Shown here: one piece after another, positions 33,989-45,700 of the stretch
Layout of the letters: every line of letters starts with the position of its first letter
Numbering within the stretch: the first letter of the stretch is position 1
NCBI RefSeq assembly: GCF_000344685.1
Contig: NW_006920425.1
Span: 620,197-684,196 of the forward strand
Source of the DNA: Gloeophyllum trabeum ATCC 11539
Taxonomy: Eukaryota > Basidiomycota > Agaricomycetes > Gloeophyllales > Gloeophyllaceae
Direction: 5' to 3'
DNA: 64,000 nucleotides
Program-made: the position numbers and the translations under genes
Notes under the pieces: model-generated
Database searches by the model: none
What the model saw: only the letters and a program-made list of their open reading frames with translations
Told to the model about the DNA's origin: nothing

Positions 33989-35342
33989 GGCGAGCTAACT
34001 AGGGGACGAAAGGAGTGTGGGGGAGCCAACAGGACGACCGGGAAAAAGAGTAGGGTCGCTTTCCCCGGCGACGTCTTATGCGACACCCTTATTTTCTTCA
34101 TTACGCCCGATCTATAGCAGATCCTCACGCCAGCATACAGTACGGTGATGGCCTTGACCGGCAGGCAACCGGTGTAATTCCACGGACCCTCGTAAGGAGC
34201 AATTTCTCGGGCTTTGTCAGGTCGAGGGCAGAAATGGATTGCCTCCGGTGCCACGCGGAATGACCATAGTTCATGTTCACACCTGAGAACACCGGCGTTA
34301 TCGCGCTACGTATGAGGAACATCGAGTGCATGCTTAGTCTCGGGGATGATGACAGTGCCTATCGGGTCTTTTGCAGAGACAGAGACGCTTGGTTCACCCC
34401 ACTTGAAGCATACGGATTGCGAGGCTAGGAGACAAGGGCTGCATTTTGAAGCCGGATACTGTGCATACTGTCCGAAGAGTTACGTACCTTGATCCTATCG
34501 GAGACGCACGCCATAATTAAGAAGTCGAAGGTCAGAACTCCGCAGCCTTCCTGAACCCGGAGAAAGCCGTGTCAAAAATGAAGCACCTCCACGAAGAGGG
34601 CGACTCCGGTGCTTTCTTTGGGAATAAAGGCACTTAGTGAACTATAAGTTTGGGCGATCGAACGCAGAGCTCAAATGCAATATTTGTCTAGGGAAGGTAC
34701 AGGGCGTTAGGCTAGGAGCTGAACAGCCGTGCCGGTTCCGTCGATGGGATTAATAGTCAGCCAATGGAGAGGATGTAGCATCTGAATGATTACGCTCACC
34801 ATAGCCGAAAGGATGTTATGGAGACTGAGTTAACTACTAGCCCCCGCCAGTTAGCGGCGAACCTTCGACGACAAGAGCTGGGACATACTGGAATCTAAAA
34901 AACACCGTTTTCTATGTCCTCAATAGAAGAGAGCTTGAGTGACGCAATGGAATTGAGCGTCACAGACCTTAAATCAGCAGCGCACCAGTGTGTGCAAGTC
35001 TGCGATTCGCATATGCCTTGCCCTTGTTGTCTGCTTCTCTAAATTATCTCCACCCAGCTGTCGCAATTATAGTTGCTCGCGGATTTGGGTGCCGAAAAGT
35101 AACGATGCTACACTGGATGATTGGACCATTCGGTGGTCCAGCCAGTGGTCGATTGGATCGAAGTGAAATGAGCACCGGCAACTCCCGCAGCCAATGGGCT
35201 GCCGCTAATGGCGAGCCTCGACCGAGCCTCCGACTCTCAAGAGACCCGTCTACTGTCAGGCTCGTCAGGCTTTATAACCTTTGGACTATGGCTCAGCTAC
35301 ATGTCCATTTTCCTGAGCCTCTAAAATCTCCTCCATGTCTTC
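33989..35342. other. Intergenic, no gene seen
   Basis: No frame with a motif or credible splicing is seen. The stretch separates the DUF6534-type gene from the kinase-like gene. Confidence 0.5.
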
Positions 35343-36633
35343 TTGGAACTCACTCTTCAAGACGGGAATCCTGCAGCAGGAGGCCTCAGAGTCATGCATA
35401 TAGATCGCAGCAGTACCGAACGATATTTCTCGAATATATACGTCGGCACCATTTGGGGCGAAGAGGGCGAGTTTGTCCTTAAACTTGCTCATGACGGCAG
35501 ATCCCTTAGGGGTCTCCGAAAGGAGAGGAACGTGTATACACGCTCTCTCAAGCTGCTACAGGGCACAGTTGCTCCGAAGTACTGTGGCCGTTACGAAGCA
35601 ACACGGAGCTCATGTAACCGCGGAACTCCTGTCTTGGGTTGTCTATTGTTCGAGTTTTGCAGAGAGTCGCTGAAGGTCCTCTTCACAAGCCTAGACGTCC
35701 CCTCAAGGTCAGTCTTGAAGTCTAACGCCTGGATCAGCCTAACTGAAATATCGCAGGTTCGAATAGCTGAGAAGCCGCGGCAGATCCACCACTGCGCAAT
35801 ATCACACAATCCTCTCAGAGACCGCCATGTCACCTTGCGCAATGGCGACTTTCGCATCCTGGACTTCAGGCGTTCCTCTCGGCACAAGTGCCCCTGCGAT
35901 AGCGTAATTACCTCTGGACACCAGTTGCCTGATGTTAGCACCTTCGGCTGCTGGAATTTATGGGCCGTTTGCCATGATATGCATATCCGGAGTTGTACGT
36001 TCTCACCTCTCCGTCTTGCCCCGTAGCCAAGATATCATTATAGGGAGCGTTAGGATCGGAACACGTACATATTTCTGGCGTGTTCATCCTCCTCAACACA
36101 TTATTGACGAGCACATGCCTCGGGGCGTCCGCCGATACGACCGAGAGGCCATCAGTATTCTGGGGAGGTTTCTCCGCAAGCTCAAGGCGTTGCTGGCGGA
36201 GGAAATGAAGCCAGGGCTGGATTGTGTCGCAGGATTGCTACGGCTGGCCGACGACTATCCACCCCAAGAATTCATGGACTGTATTACTGAAGGGGAAGAA
36301 ATCAACTGCGGCTGTGTCAGACAGCAAGCGGTCCTATTCTTTCAGAAGATCAAGAGCGGTTTGGACAACAAGGAGTTCACGCATGGGGATCTGAATGGCC
36401 TGATGGATGAAAAGAGGTCCCTCAGCGCTGCCGGTAAGAAGGTTGGCCCTACATGCGTCCATATTAGCCCCCTATTCCAGTCTCCTTTCTGTATATTGGT
36501 GCTATCCTACGGCTTTTGGCGCGATTCAAGGGTCAGTTGGGCTGGGTGTGATGCAGGCATCCCGGTGCCACCGGCGGATGTTTTCAGGGTCCCGCCTTGC
36601 TGCTCCCGAACGCCATCACACCCGACGCACTGA
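35343..36633 (+). CDS. Protein-kinase-like orphan with degenerate catalytic loop
   Basis: Two exons are supported: an open frame from about 35343 to 35994 and one from 36044, joined by a 49-nt intron so that HIRS runs into WSVRIGTRTYFW. The start is unresolved because the first codon of the frame is TTG. The order of motifs is that of fungal aminoglycoside-phosphotransferase or kinase-like proteins: YVGTIWGEEGEFVLKLAHDG (with the VLK lysine), LLFEFC, then AISHNPLRDRHVTLRNG and FRILDF. The catalytic loop would normally be H-x-D; here a proline stands in the Asp position, so activity is doubtful. The C-terminal part after residue 240 (EEMKPG onwards) is helical. The last 60 residues may include an unspliced intron. 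Confidence 0.55.
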
Positions 36634-36830
36634 CCACTGGCCGTTCGCGAGGGGCCGCATAGACGGCACGGGACCGCAATCCCAGAACACGTGCCGGATC
36701 CCGACCGGTCCGTCAGTCTCCGTCAGTACGCAGGAGTTCTCATCCAAAATATAACGGAGGTCAGCAGAGGTCACATTCGATATGCACAAATACCCCGCGA
36801 TGTTCCTGCCGGTGCAGAGGATCGCCCTTC

Positions 36831-39122
36831 ATGGCTGTAGCCATCTGGTTCGGAACTATCATTCTGGCTCTTGCTAGCCTCTGCGCTGCTGGAATCGACC
36901 GTCAGGCAGTAGTCTCACGCTACAACCCCGTTCGAAATGCATCTAGCCAATCGACCCCTATGCAAGTCGGCAACGGCTACTTCGCCTTTGGCGCAGACGT
37001 GACTGGACTACAGACATTTCTGCCCTACGCGATCATGTCCTCATGGGGATGGAAGAACGACTCACTGCCGGCGAATAGAACTATGGGAGACATCCTTGAC
37101 TATCACGGCGTTAGCTGGTGGAACCATGATAGGCTAGTCACATACATGTTCGACGGCGATCCGGAGGTTCAGCAGTGGCTCATCGCGAACCCCAACCGAG
37201 TTAATCTTGGCAGAACGGGGTTGGTGTTCTTCTCAGAAGATGGCCAAGCGCAGAACGTCATGGAGAGCGACCTGAGTCACGTCCGACAAGAGCTTGACTT
37301 ATGGACTGGGAAGATGACCAGTCAGTTCGTCTGGGACGGGAATGAGGTGACGGTCCAGACGTACTCGCATCAGTCCATCGGCGCAGTGGGTATGGAAGTC
37401 AAGTCGGCGCTCTTGCAAGAGGAAAGGCTGGGACTCTTCCTTGACTTCCCTTGGAATGACGGGAGCGCAAAATTCGAAGCACCTTTCGTGGGGCAGTTCA
37501 ACCTTACCTCCAATCATACCACTACTCTGCAGACTGGCGAGGGGCTCGGGGATGGAGTGACTGCAGAAATCGCCCATACGATGGTAAACTCGACGTTCAT
37601 AACATCAGTCGGCGGTGACCAGTTTACCATATCCCGTGATTCGCCCGCTACGCACCGGTACACCGTCCGACCGTCTAGTCCAGATCTTGACTTCCGCATC
37701 ACCGTAACATACGCGCCTGACAGGCCGACATCTATCCCTTCAGTTACTGATATCGTGTCGTCTTCTGTTCGATCATGGGAAGAATATTGGGCATCTGGAG
37801 GATTTGTGGACGTCGTGACAGGATCCTCTGATCCCCGAGCTGATGAACTCCAGCGAAGAATAATCTTGTCGAGGTACCTGATGCGAGTCAACGAAGCTGG
37901 TGACACGCCGCCGCAGGAGGTATGTTCCGGCGCGTCTCCCATCGTTTCCACCGCTAACGGCTGACTACAGTCTGGGCTCGTGAACAACGGCTGGGTAAGT
38001 TACCTTAGAATATGGGGCGGACGCCTAATCATCAACTCTGATTAGTATGGCAAATTCCACATGGAGATGTTTTTCTGGCACAGCGCCCACTGGGCATTAT
38101 GGAATAACTGGGATCTGCTAGACCGATCCAGCAACGTCTACTCCCGATTCCTTGCCACCTCCCTTCAGCGCGCGCAGGTCCAGGAACACTGGGATACGGG
38201 CGCGCGATGGTCGAAAATGACCGACCCCTCGGGACGCTCCGCACCCGGCGAGATCAACGAGCTGCTGATCTGGCAGCAGCCACACCCGCTCGTATTCGCG
38301 CAGTACGAGTACCGAGCGTTCCCATCCCGCGAGACGCTGGAGAAGTGGCGGGACGTGGTGAAGGCGACCGCGGATTGGATGGCGGACTTCGCGTGGTACA
38401 ACGAGAGCACGGGGGTGTACGACTTGGGCCCCCCGATGTATGTCGTGAGCGAGGATACGAGTCCGAACGTGACGACCAATCCTGCGTTCGAGTTGTCGTA
38501 CTGGAAGCTAGGACTCGGGCTCGCGGAAGACTGGATGAAGAGCCTTGGCGAGGAGGTCCCAGCGAACTGGACGAGGGTCAAGGAGACTCTGGCGCCGCTG
38601 CCCATTGAGAACGGTACGTATGCTGTATACGAAGGAATCCCGAGCGACTTCTGGTATACGCCAACGTACACCAACGACCATCCGGCGTTGACGGGCCTGT
38701 ACGGGTGGCTGCCGGAAACGCCTGGGTTGAACGTCACCATGGCCAAACTGACAGCGGAGAAGGCGTGGACGTACTGGAATATCAGCAATTGTTGGGGGTG
38801 CGTTCCGTTCTTCTCGCCTCTCCGCGCAACGTCTGATTCTCGATATAGATGGGATTTCCCGATGCTCGCCATGTCCGCGGCCAGGAATGGCGAGACCGCG
38901 CAAGCGATAGAGTGGCTCTTGCATCCACTCTTCCAATTCGACGACGTGGGCATGCCGATAGGCGGCGCGCGCGTGCCCACGCCGTATTTTCCGGGAAGTG
39001 GAGGTCTTTTGTACGCGGTGGCTATGATGGCCGCTGGCTGGGATGGAGCTGATGGGAGCGCGCCCGGATTCCCTGCGGATGGATGGAACGTAACGGTTGA
39101 AGGTGTGAGCAAAGCACTCTAA
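36831..39122 (+). CDS. Secreted six-hairpin glycosidase-like protein
   Basis: Four exons: 36831-37919, 37971-37994, 38046-38797 and 38849-39122, giving 712 aa. A signal peptide (about 20 residues, ending CAAG) leads an N-terminal beta-rich domain (MQVGNGYFAFGADVTGLQTF). After the 24-nt micro-exon SGLVNNGW comes the (alpha/alpha)6 barrel part, beginning YGKFHMEMFFWHSAHWALW and including ELLIWQQPHPLVFAQYEYR, YWKLGLGLAEDWM and WDFPMLAMSAARNGE. Domain order and the GNG and FHxEMFFW motifs suggest relatedness to GH65/GH95-type enzymes. Many N-glycosylation sequons agree with secretion. The substrate cannot be named. The last intron is 51 nt and in frame without a stop, so annotation pipelines may wrongly retain it. 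Confidence 0.85.
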
Positions 39123-39811
39123 GACGAAGACAGGTTAATACGCACGGCCTCGTGCTCTCCGAATCCTCTGTATTGACTGTTCTACGTGAGACGCTGGTCG
39201 ACTACGCATTGTGAGGTCGTTGAAAAGGAGCTGCCGTGATGAGACACTGAAGCTCAGAGTCCGTGCAGCCACAGCTGCCAGCGGTTATCGAAGTCGCTAC
39301 TGGAGGTAAAGTCATGTCATACTCGGAGGAGGAACGCGTCTATATTTCACCAGACCCCGTTCAAAAACATACCTCTCTGTAGTGGAAATATACATCATGA
39401 TTCTCGGGCATACCCGAGAGACGGGAAAGCTGCTGTATAGAATGTCCAATGATGGCTCCCCTCCCTTTGGATGTACACGGTAATAGCAGAGCTTCACTTG
39501 TACTAGTTGGGCTCTTAGGCGGGGAGTCGAAGGTAGTGGTACTAGAGCCGCGGTAGTGGCTGAAACAAGGTGGTTCTCCGTAAGAGCTGCCGGCTCATAG
39601 GAGTTTAAGCTCACTTTCGTCTCACAAGTAGATGGAATCGAAGAGTCTTGAAGGAGTCCTCGAGACCGAGCACTATGGGAGAACTATGGTATTACATTGT
39701 TAAGGCAGGCGAGCCTTCAACGGAGATCCTTGATGCGCATCTCTCACCCTCTTCCTTCGAGATGTCTTGCGGTGTACCTCCTGCATGGCGCGTCAGGCGG
39801 AGCAGCATTAA
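39123..39811. other. Shared 3' region of convergent genes
   Basis: Between the glycosidase-like gene (plus) and the PUA/ASCH-like gene (minus). No gene is supported. Confidence 0.55.
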
Positions 39812-40378
39812 TTACGGATGAGATGTCTGTACCTCCTTGCTGATTTCGGGCCGTTCTTCCCCTAATAATTTGCGCTTTGCGCCAGACATTGGCTGTATCT
39901 CGGGTAGTGATTCTTCCGATAATCCATCATTACCGTCTTCCCAGATAACAGGCTGATCAACCCAAGGTACCTCCGCTAAGATCTTCGTGGGCGTATAGAT
40001 GAGTCCTCTAGGCGCACACCGCACACCAAAATCGGACTGCATCCTCTTCAGGGGTATCACCTCCCTCAACTTCCGCACGCTCCTCACTCCGTACGCATAA
40101 TCATACCCCTCCCAATCCTTGTGGCGTTCATTGAACTCCCTATTCCCCAGGCCGTTCTCGGGAAGCGGCTCGTCGCCTTCGTTCCTGGTACGTGCAGGGT
40201 CAATCTCACATATGTAAGCAATGTGCGAGAAGGGCGCGTTGACGTAGAACCAGACCCGCTGGACGGAGGGGTTGATGCGGTAGCGTCTGAACTCGTAGGT
40301 TTTCTCCTTGCGGACGATCTGCTCCATGTATTCGTCTGTCATAGGAAGTATCGCATCTGTTCGGGATTGAGAAGCCAT
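39812..40378 (-). CDS. PUA/ASCH-like small protein
   Basis: A single exon of 188 aa. The ATG at 40378 (MASQSRTDAI) is chosen over an open extension upstream because the conserved part starts right after it: AILPMTDEYMEQIVRKEKTY, EFRRYRI, VQRVWFYVNAPFSHIAYICE, GLGNREFNERHKDWEGYDYA and CAPRGLIYTP. The YEFRRYRI plus VWFYVNAP pattern is that of ASCH/PUA-like folds, which often bind modified nucleotides or RNA, and the family is conserved across fungi. The C-terminal 40 residues are acidic then basic and variable. The exact molecular role is unknown. It is divergent with nothing obvious; the AIM32-like gene lies upstream in the same orientation. Confidence 0.75.
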   Translation of the reverse strand: MASQSRTDAILPMTDEYMEQIVRKEKTYEFRRYRINPSVQRVWFYVNAPFSHIAYICEIDPARTRNEGDEPLPENGLGNREFNERHKDWEGYDYAYGVRSVRKLREVIPLKRMQSDFGVRCAPRGLIYTPTKILAEVPWVDQPVIWEDGNDGLSEESLPEIQPMSGAKRKLLGEERPEISKEVQTSHP

Positions 40379-40728
40379 GTGGAGAGGATTAAAGTGGGGA
40401 TATGGCGACGGCTGGCTTAACACACTACTAACAGAACTGAAGGACTTGACCGCATCAGCGCGTCTGATGCGACGCGCCTTGTCACAGCCACCATCATGTG
40501 GGTGTGACCACGACTTACGCCACATTCTTCATGGAAAATGTTTTTGCTGCGCATCCACTCGCCTACAAAGGTCCAGAAAAAAGGCATAGCGTATTGTGGT
40601 CGACATGTTGTCACGGAAACGCAGCATGAAGCGCACACATCACGGACGGTAGAACGAACTGCAAGCACCCACACATGCCGAGTTACAGCAAAAGGGATCG
40701 AGCACACCCATGTTCCCAGTAATTAACG
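40379..40728. other. Spacer upstream of the PUA/ASCH-like gene
   Basis: About 350 bases, presumably promoter of the downstream minus-strand gene and terminator region of the AIM32-like gene. No element is clear. Confidence 0.5.
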
Positions 40729-41657
40729 CTAAGAGGAATACTTCTCGTATAGTGACGACTGTTGATCACTGCTGAGCCCCATCCGTCCCCGCCAAAGGGC
40801 CGGTAATAATGGAGGCTCATGCTCCGAGGACGGTCGAGCTGGTAGTTGGAGAACAGCATCCACTATAGACGGCACATGTTCCGGTCGTACGTTTCCCAGC
40901 CTTTGCAACATATCCTTAAGTTATCGCAGCATCGAAGGAGGCTGATGATAGAAAAGCCGCTCACCAATCGCCATGGGGGTATATCAGGACGTTCGCAGCA
41001 TATCTTATAACAGCGAGATGAATCGAACCAGCATAAGAGTAGAGCGAAGGAGACGTACTTGTGCCCGCCAACATGAGTAGTCTCTCCGATCAACCGGATT
41101 CTATGTGCAGCGTCGGCCGGATTCGTCTTCCGTCGCGCAACCTCTTCTCTCAACGCCTGCACCACAGCGTATCCATGCTCTCCACACCGACAGTCCCGGT
41201 CTTTATGCGTACACACGTACATGTCAACCGCGTACCTATCATCTGTGTTTGCTCCTGCTTTCGCTTCTCCTCTCGCATGTCTCCCTAGGACATGAAGAAC
41301 ATCCTGCATATTGTCTGAGCTCACTTCGTCTAGATCCAGGCGGCCGCCAGTCCGAGAATATGCGGTCGCTTTGTACCTCTCTCTGTTTCCGTGGGTCTCC
41401 GTTTCGAGCTGGTCTGGGGCCCAGGAGAAGTTGACTATGCCGCCGAACTGAGAAAGACTCCGTTGCAAAGTGACACGTAGAGACGACACGGGGCGACTCG
41501 GCGCTTCCATCGGAGGTACGCGGGAGTGTAGGAAGAGGTAGAGGTGGTGAGGGGCTACTGTAGCGTGTAGTGAGGGGTCCGGAGCAGTCTTGGACCAGAA
41601 TGACCGGCTGCGTAGAGACGTTCTGAGCGCACTAGATATGCGCGTCCTCGAAAGCAT
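40729..41657 (-). CDS. AIM32: AIM32-like thioredoxin-fold (sucrase/ferredoxin-like) protein
   Basis: Three exons on the minus strand: 41657-41059, 41003-40965 and 40900-40729, giving 269 aa. The N-terminus is rich in Arg, Ser and Thr with no acid (MLSRTRISSALRTSLRSRSF), which fits a mitochondrial presequence. The diagnostic part is VCTHKDRDCRCGEHG, IRLIGETTHVGGHKYAAN and VLIYPHGDWLGNV, matching the Suc_Fer-like family. Yeast Aim32 is a mitochondrial member that can bind a 2Fe-2S cluster. Both introns are placed by restoring the GGHKYAAN and PHGDWLGN runs. The C-terminal end is WRGRMGLSS...YEKYSS. The assignment is strong at family level; a cluster-binding role is inferred from the conserved Cys and His residues. 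Confidence 0.88.
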
Positions 41658-43263
41658 TCTAGAGGTCTATGCAGATAGGCTGTGGATAGTATTGGGAAGA
41701 GTCCGAGGGTTAAGGTTTTTGGAGAGCTGGGGCTGAAGGATTGTCTACGAAAGTACCAGTTGAGTCCATAAAGCTGCAGACACCAGGGTCCGCGGCGACG
41801 CACCTGAAGTGTAAGTTTACTTATGTCTTCCCCAGATAAATGTCATATAATCGGATGAAGTACAGCAGCACTTGTGTGTAAACGGCCTGGTAGTAGGTAG
41901 GTAATCATAACTGCAAGGTTGTGGTGGAGGCCGAAGTTGCGTATACTCGCGGCTCGGCTCGGGATCTCGGAGGACCTTCACGGTAACCCTGACCCCGGAT
42001 ACGCCAATCGCACAAACGAGGTGAACGTTTGAACTAGTGCATATCCTTATAATCAACAGCTGTTTTGCCTCATACACCTCCAATCCGAAGGATTCCGGAT
42101 GGAATAACTTGAATATTCAGGCGTGTCCCACTGACCAAGCCAGCGAGCATGGTACTTATACCTCTCAGCCTTGGTGAAACTGTGAGTGCTCCGAGTCACT
42201 ATGATGGAAACGAAGAAATGCAGTACTTGACCCTTGCATCTGGACACGATTTCTCGCAGAGACAAGCGGCATGGTAAATATAAGCCAACCCTGGTTGACC
42301 ATGTGGGTGCGCTCCACGCGCGGGAGGTTCGCGCTGCGCTGTTGTAGAGTCCGACTGTCGTCTTGCCTCGAGCTCGAGCATGAAGAATCATGAATTCTGT
42401 GAAACAAGCGAAGAATAAAAGCTATGAATGTGCCCTGATTGAGGGATATTGAGGGAAGCTCCGTCTCCCGTGTCATTTGTTTATGTCACAGAGCATTAAT
42501 TGCCCCCCCCCCCCCCGGCCGGCGGATAACCAAGTGTAAATGTACAGAGCAGAGGAACCTGAATGTCACACACGTCCAACCGGCATCAGTAAGATACCGT
42601 TAACGGAGGAGGACAATTAAGTTGGACAAAAAGGGAGGAATACCGCTTGCGCTTGCCCGCTTGGAATAAACAGCAACGGGTCTATTACTCAATCTCCATA
42701 ATCAGCAGTGGGCTGCTATTTGCCGATGTTGAGTAGCTGATTTATGTACGTCGAGCGATCAACTGTTAATGAATATTATCATTGAAAGAACTCGAAGCTA
42801 GGGACGTAGTTGCGATAGAGTTTGAGGTACTTACTGAGTTGTGAACTGTCGAGAAATAGACGTAGGGAATGTGGAGAATTGAAGACAGTAGGATCTGAAA
42901 CTACTCGGTGGATTTGAAAGCCCAATAACCATTAGTAATCACTTACCGTTCTAACACTGCCAAAGATCGACACATCCTGTACGCGCCGGCGAACACATCT
43001 CAAGCTGTATGTGACCTCAGGAAGGACGAGATAAAAGAAGTAGAGCATATGCTAGAGTCTGAAGTGGAAAAATGTACGGCTATGGGTACCTTCTTTCACA
43101 CCTTTCATTCTGCCACACCTTCCAAATTGCGAACAATGACATGGTGCGGTCACGTGTACACGCCTTCTGCGCATAAAAACGCGCTTCTACGCCACAGTCA
43201 ACCAGATTCTACCGCCACCACCCCCGCTCACACATATCTGTCTATATCCACCATAAATTCACC
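41658..43263. other. Intergenic with poly-C tract
   Basis: No gene is supported. The minus strand at 42165-42476 has an open frame without a motif. A 14-base cytosine run lies at 42503-42516. Confidence 0.5.
42503..42516 (+). repeat. Homopolymer C14
   Basis: Fourteen consecutive C bases followed by a ggccggcgg element. It marks a site of slippage and possible length error in the assembly. Confidence 0.95.
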
Positions 43264-43952
43264 ATGTCGATCACCAGCGCGACTCCCGCTTACCAGCTCC
43301 GTCAATGCCCGTTCACCTTCAAGAGGGCACTCGATGGCGATGGCCACAGCTCGGCTACAAAGTTCCCACTGTTCCGCGACGTCTGTTGGGACCCCGAGCC
43401 CGAAACACTGAGAGTGCGCGACTGGAGGGAGGACGCGAAGGGCATGGGAAACCGGCTAAACGTAGATAGGTCTCCTACTGTGCGGAGCCGACTGCGTTCG
43501 CGCGGTCATGGCCACACGCATGAACAACCGCGAAATGCTCGGATGGAATCTACAGTTCAAGAACAGGCGCCGCAACGCGAGGACACGGCGAGGTACGCGG
43601 ACCCTGGTTACGCGCGATAGTTCTGCACTTACACCAGTAAAGACCAAACCCTGAGAATGAGCAGCAGATGAAGGAAACAGGAGGTAGCTCAGGCTCCGAG
43701 TCCCGGCCCTCCAAGCGACCAAGGACGCGTGCAGTGTCACTTGCGAACGTCGTAACTAACAACCACACACGCCCCTCGACGGCGAAGGCCAAGACTAAGG
43801 AGGAGAGGAAGGAGATTTTGATGGCGGACCCGGATGTCACAAACGTCGAGCCGACGTCTGTCACATGCCGAAAGTGCGGCGGGACGATCTCGTTGGACAA
43901 GAGAGGGGAGTACTACTTGACGGCCTGGAACAAACACAAACGGGTCTGCTAG
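43264..43952 (+). CDS. Orphan protein with C-terminal CxxC...H...C motif, copy 1
   Basis: The start ATG at 43264 opens MSITSATPAYQLRQCPFTF, leading to FPLFRDVCWDPEPETL and VRDWREDA, which match the intact copy at 48.6 kb. The frame is then interrupted. The second half is clear again from about 43668: RPSKRPRTRAVSLANV, TKEERKEILMADPDVTNVEP, VTCRKCGGTISLDKRGEYYL and TAWNKHKRVC, with the stop directly after. Between them at least one intron or a lesion must lie; the acceptor gagcagcag at 43661 is a candidate. The terminal CRKC plus HKRVC spacing suggests a zinc-binding module next to a basic, possibly DNA-binding, stretch. Function unknown. Confidence 0.55.
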
Positions 43953-45396
43953 TCTTTGGAGGTGAGGCATTACTCACCGTACTTACCCTTGTCCACGTTG
44001 ATCCCTCATACCGAGGCATCTAGTGATGAATCGGTCGAGAAGTAGCGACGAAGCTAGAAGTCAGAAGTATGGTGACGATACAACCTTTCAAAACACCAGT
44101 GGATCATTAAATCATAATTGCCCACATCTCGAAGAAGTGGTATATGACACTCACTAGCGCCACATCTATGAGGTCGTCGCAGCAGGCATACCCTTGTACG
44201 ATGCCGCGGCTGGATTTCTATGTGAGACGTCGTCCTCCCCCATACCAAAAGGGGTCCAGTCAGGACTTTCACGGCGACGCGTACACATAATGACTGGACG
44301 GCACGATAGACATGGCTTTCTTGTGTCGCAGGAGAGAAAGGGAAACATCGCCCGCGGGTACGTCGTTACTTTTAACGTCATCCCGATTCCCAGGTAGCAG
44401 CGCAGTGCACCCGACGACACTCAGCTGTAAGAAGAGGGGAACATCAGCTCGTACTGCGTATGTCCGAAGAGATGCACCCTCACCTGCTCACCTGCGGGGA
44501 TAACGGACAATGAGAGAGGGAGTAGTGGGCGACATCGAGATGACGGAGGCGAAACGCGTTAGTCACGGCCGGAGTTGCCCACATCAGCGTTAATATTTCC
44601 TGCGAGGCTGAGGGGCTGCTTCACTTTGCTAGCGATCAGGAAGCCGCCGAGCAAGGGTTAGAATTACTGAGACAGCAAGCAGAAAACAGTCGCAACAAAG
44701 TAAATAACGTACATGAAGAACGGAACACAGCATTGCCCGTCAGAGACGAACAACGATTCGAGCTTAAATTGCCTTCGCGCAGTGAAAGGAAGGTCGCAGG
44801 TCCCTAAATATCCATGAGACAAAGGAGGGAAGACAATGAGTGGCCGGCGCGGTCACGCACCGTACGGTGACCGTCTTCCACGACGCGACTCTTTCTCCGC
44901 CCGCCACACTGAACCACGAACCACACCACTCGTGCCGTGCATTGCTACCCTTGTCTGTCCGCTGCTCCTGGTATGGACAGGGCCGTCAGATCGTGCAAGT
45001 TCCGCGAGTCGGAATGCGCCTACAGGACGGGACTCAGACCTGCAGAGGCAGCAGGCAAATGTTTCCCGTTGTCGAAGGTCGTGACGTGGCCGTCGCCGCT
45101 CGAGCAAGAGGAAGAAGAAAATGAAGACGAGGACAAAGAAAAGGACCAATCAAACGAGAAAGAAGCAGACGAAGGGGATAGCCAATCCGTCCTGTCTCCA
45201 GAGGACTTCGCCAACCAGCAACAATGTCCGCTGGGTTGTGGCTACACGTTCCACTTTTCATCCTATGGGAGACTGCTAGAAACAGAGGCGATATATAGCA
45301 TAGCTGTCGAGCGACTCACTGGGTTTGTCGGGTATATGTATCCACGAGATTTGAGATGTAATGTATCCGAACTTACATCATAGCTGCGGGCCTACA
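43953..45396. other. Accessory spacer with a diverged plus-strand segment at 44836-45140
   Basis: The stretch 44836-45140 has a frame (GQGRQIVQVPRVGMRL) that resembles DNA at 49.6-49.7 kb, suggesting it belongs to the local duplications. A Lys/Glu-rich tail follows. No complete gene can be built. Confidence 0.4.
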
Positions 45397-45700
45397 ATAT
45401 GCCTCGAGTCAGACCCGACCAAAGACGAAACCGTCGGGCTCGCCCCTTCCGCCAAGCGTCGAAGGACAGGTGCAATACCATTTGCAAGAAACGCGAACAA
45501 CATTCACACACGACCTCCGACGGCGGAGGGCAAATCCAAGGAAGTGAGGAAAAGAATCTGGATGGCCGACCCGGATGCCACAGACATCAAGCCGAAGTCT
45601 GTGACTTCAGACATGCCGCAAATGCAGAGCAAAGATAACGCTGGATAAGCGAGGGGAATACTACTTGACGGCGTGGAATAAACACAAACGCGTCTGTTAG
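45397..45700 (+). pseudogene. Broken copy 2 of the CxxC...H...C family
   Basis: Only the second half is present: AKRRRTGAIPFARNANN, TRPPTAEGKSKEVRKRI, WMADPDATDIKPKSVTS. Then a small lesion (an extra cagacatgccgc stretch and a shifted frame) destroys the first CxxC. The terminal segment LDKRGEYYLTAWNKHKRVC is still readable in another frame, ending at a stop near 45700. No start region like that of copies 1 and 3 is found upstream. It is a truncated, frameshifted relic. Confidence 0.7.

Noticed and set aside
38165..39112. 315-codon minus-strand frame
   Set aside because: Antisense shadow of the GC-rich glycosidase-like gene.
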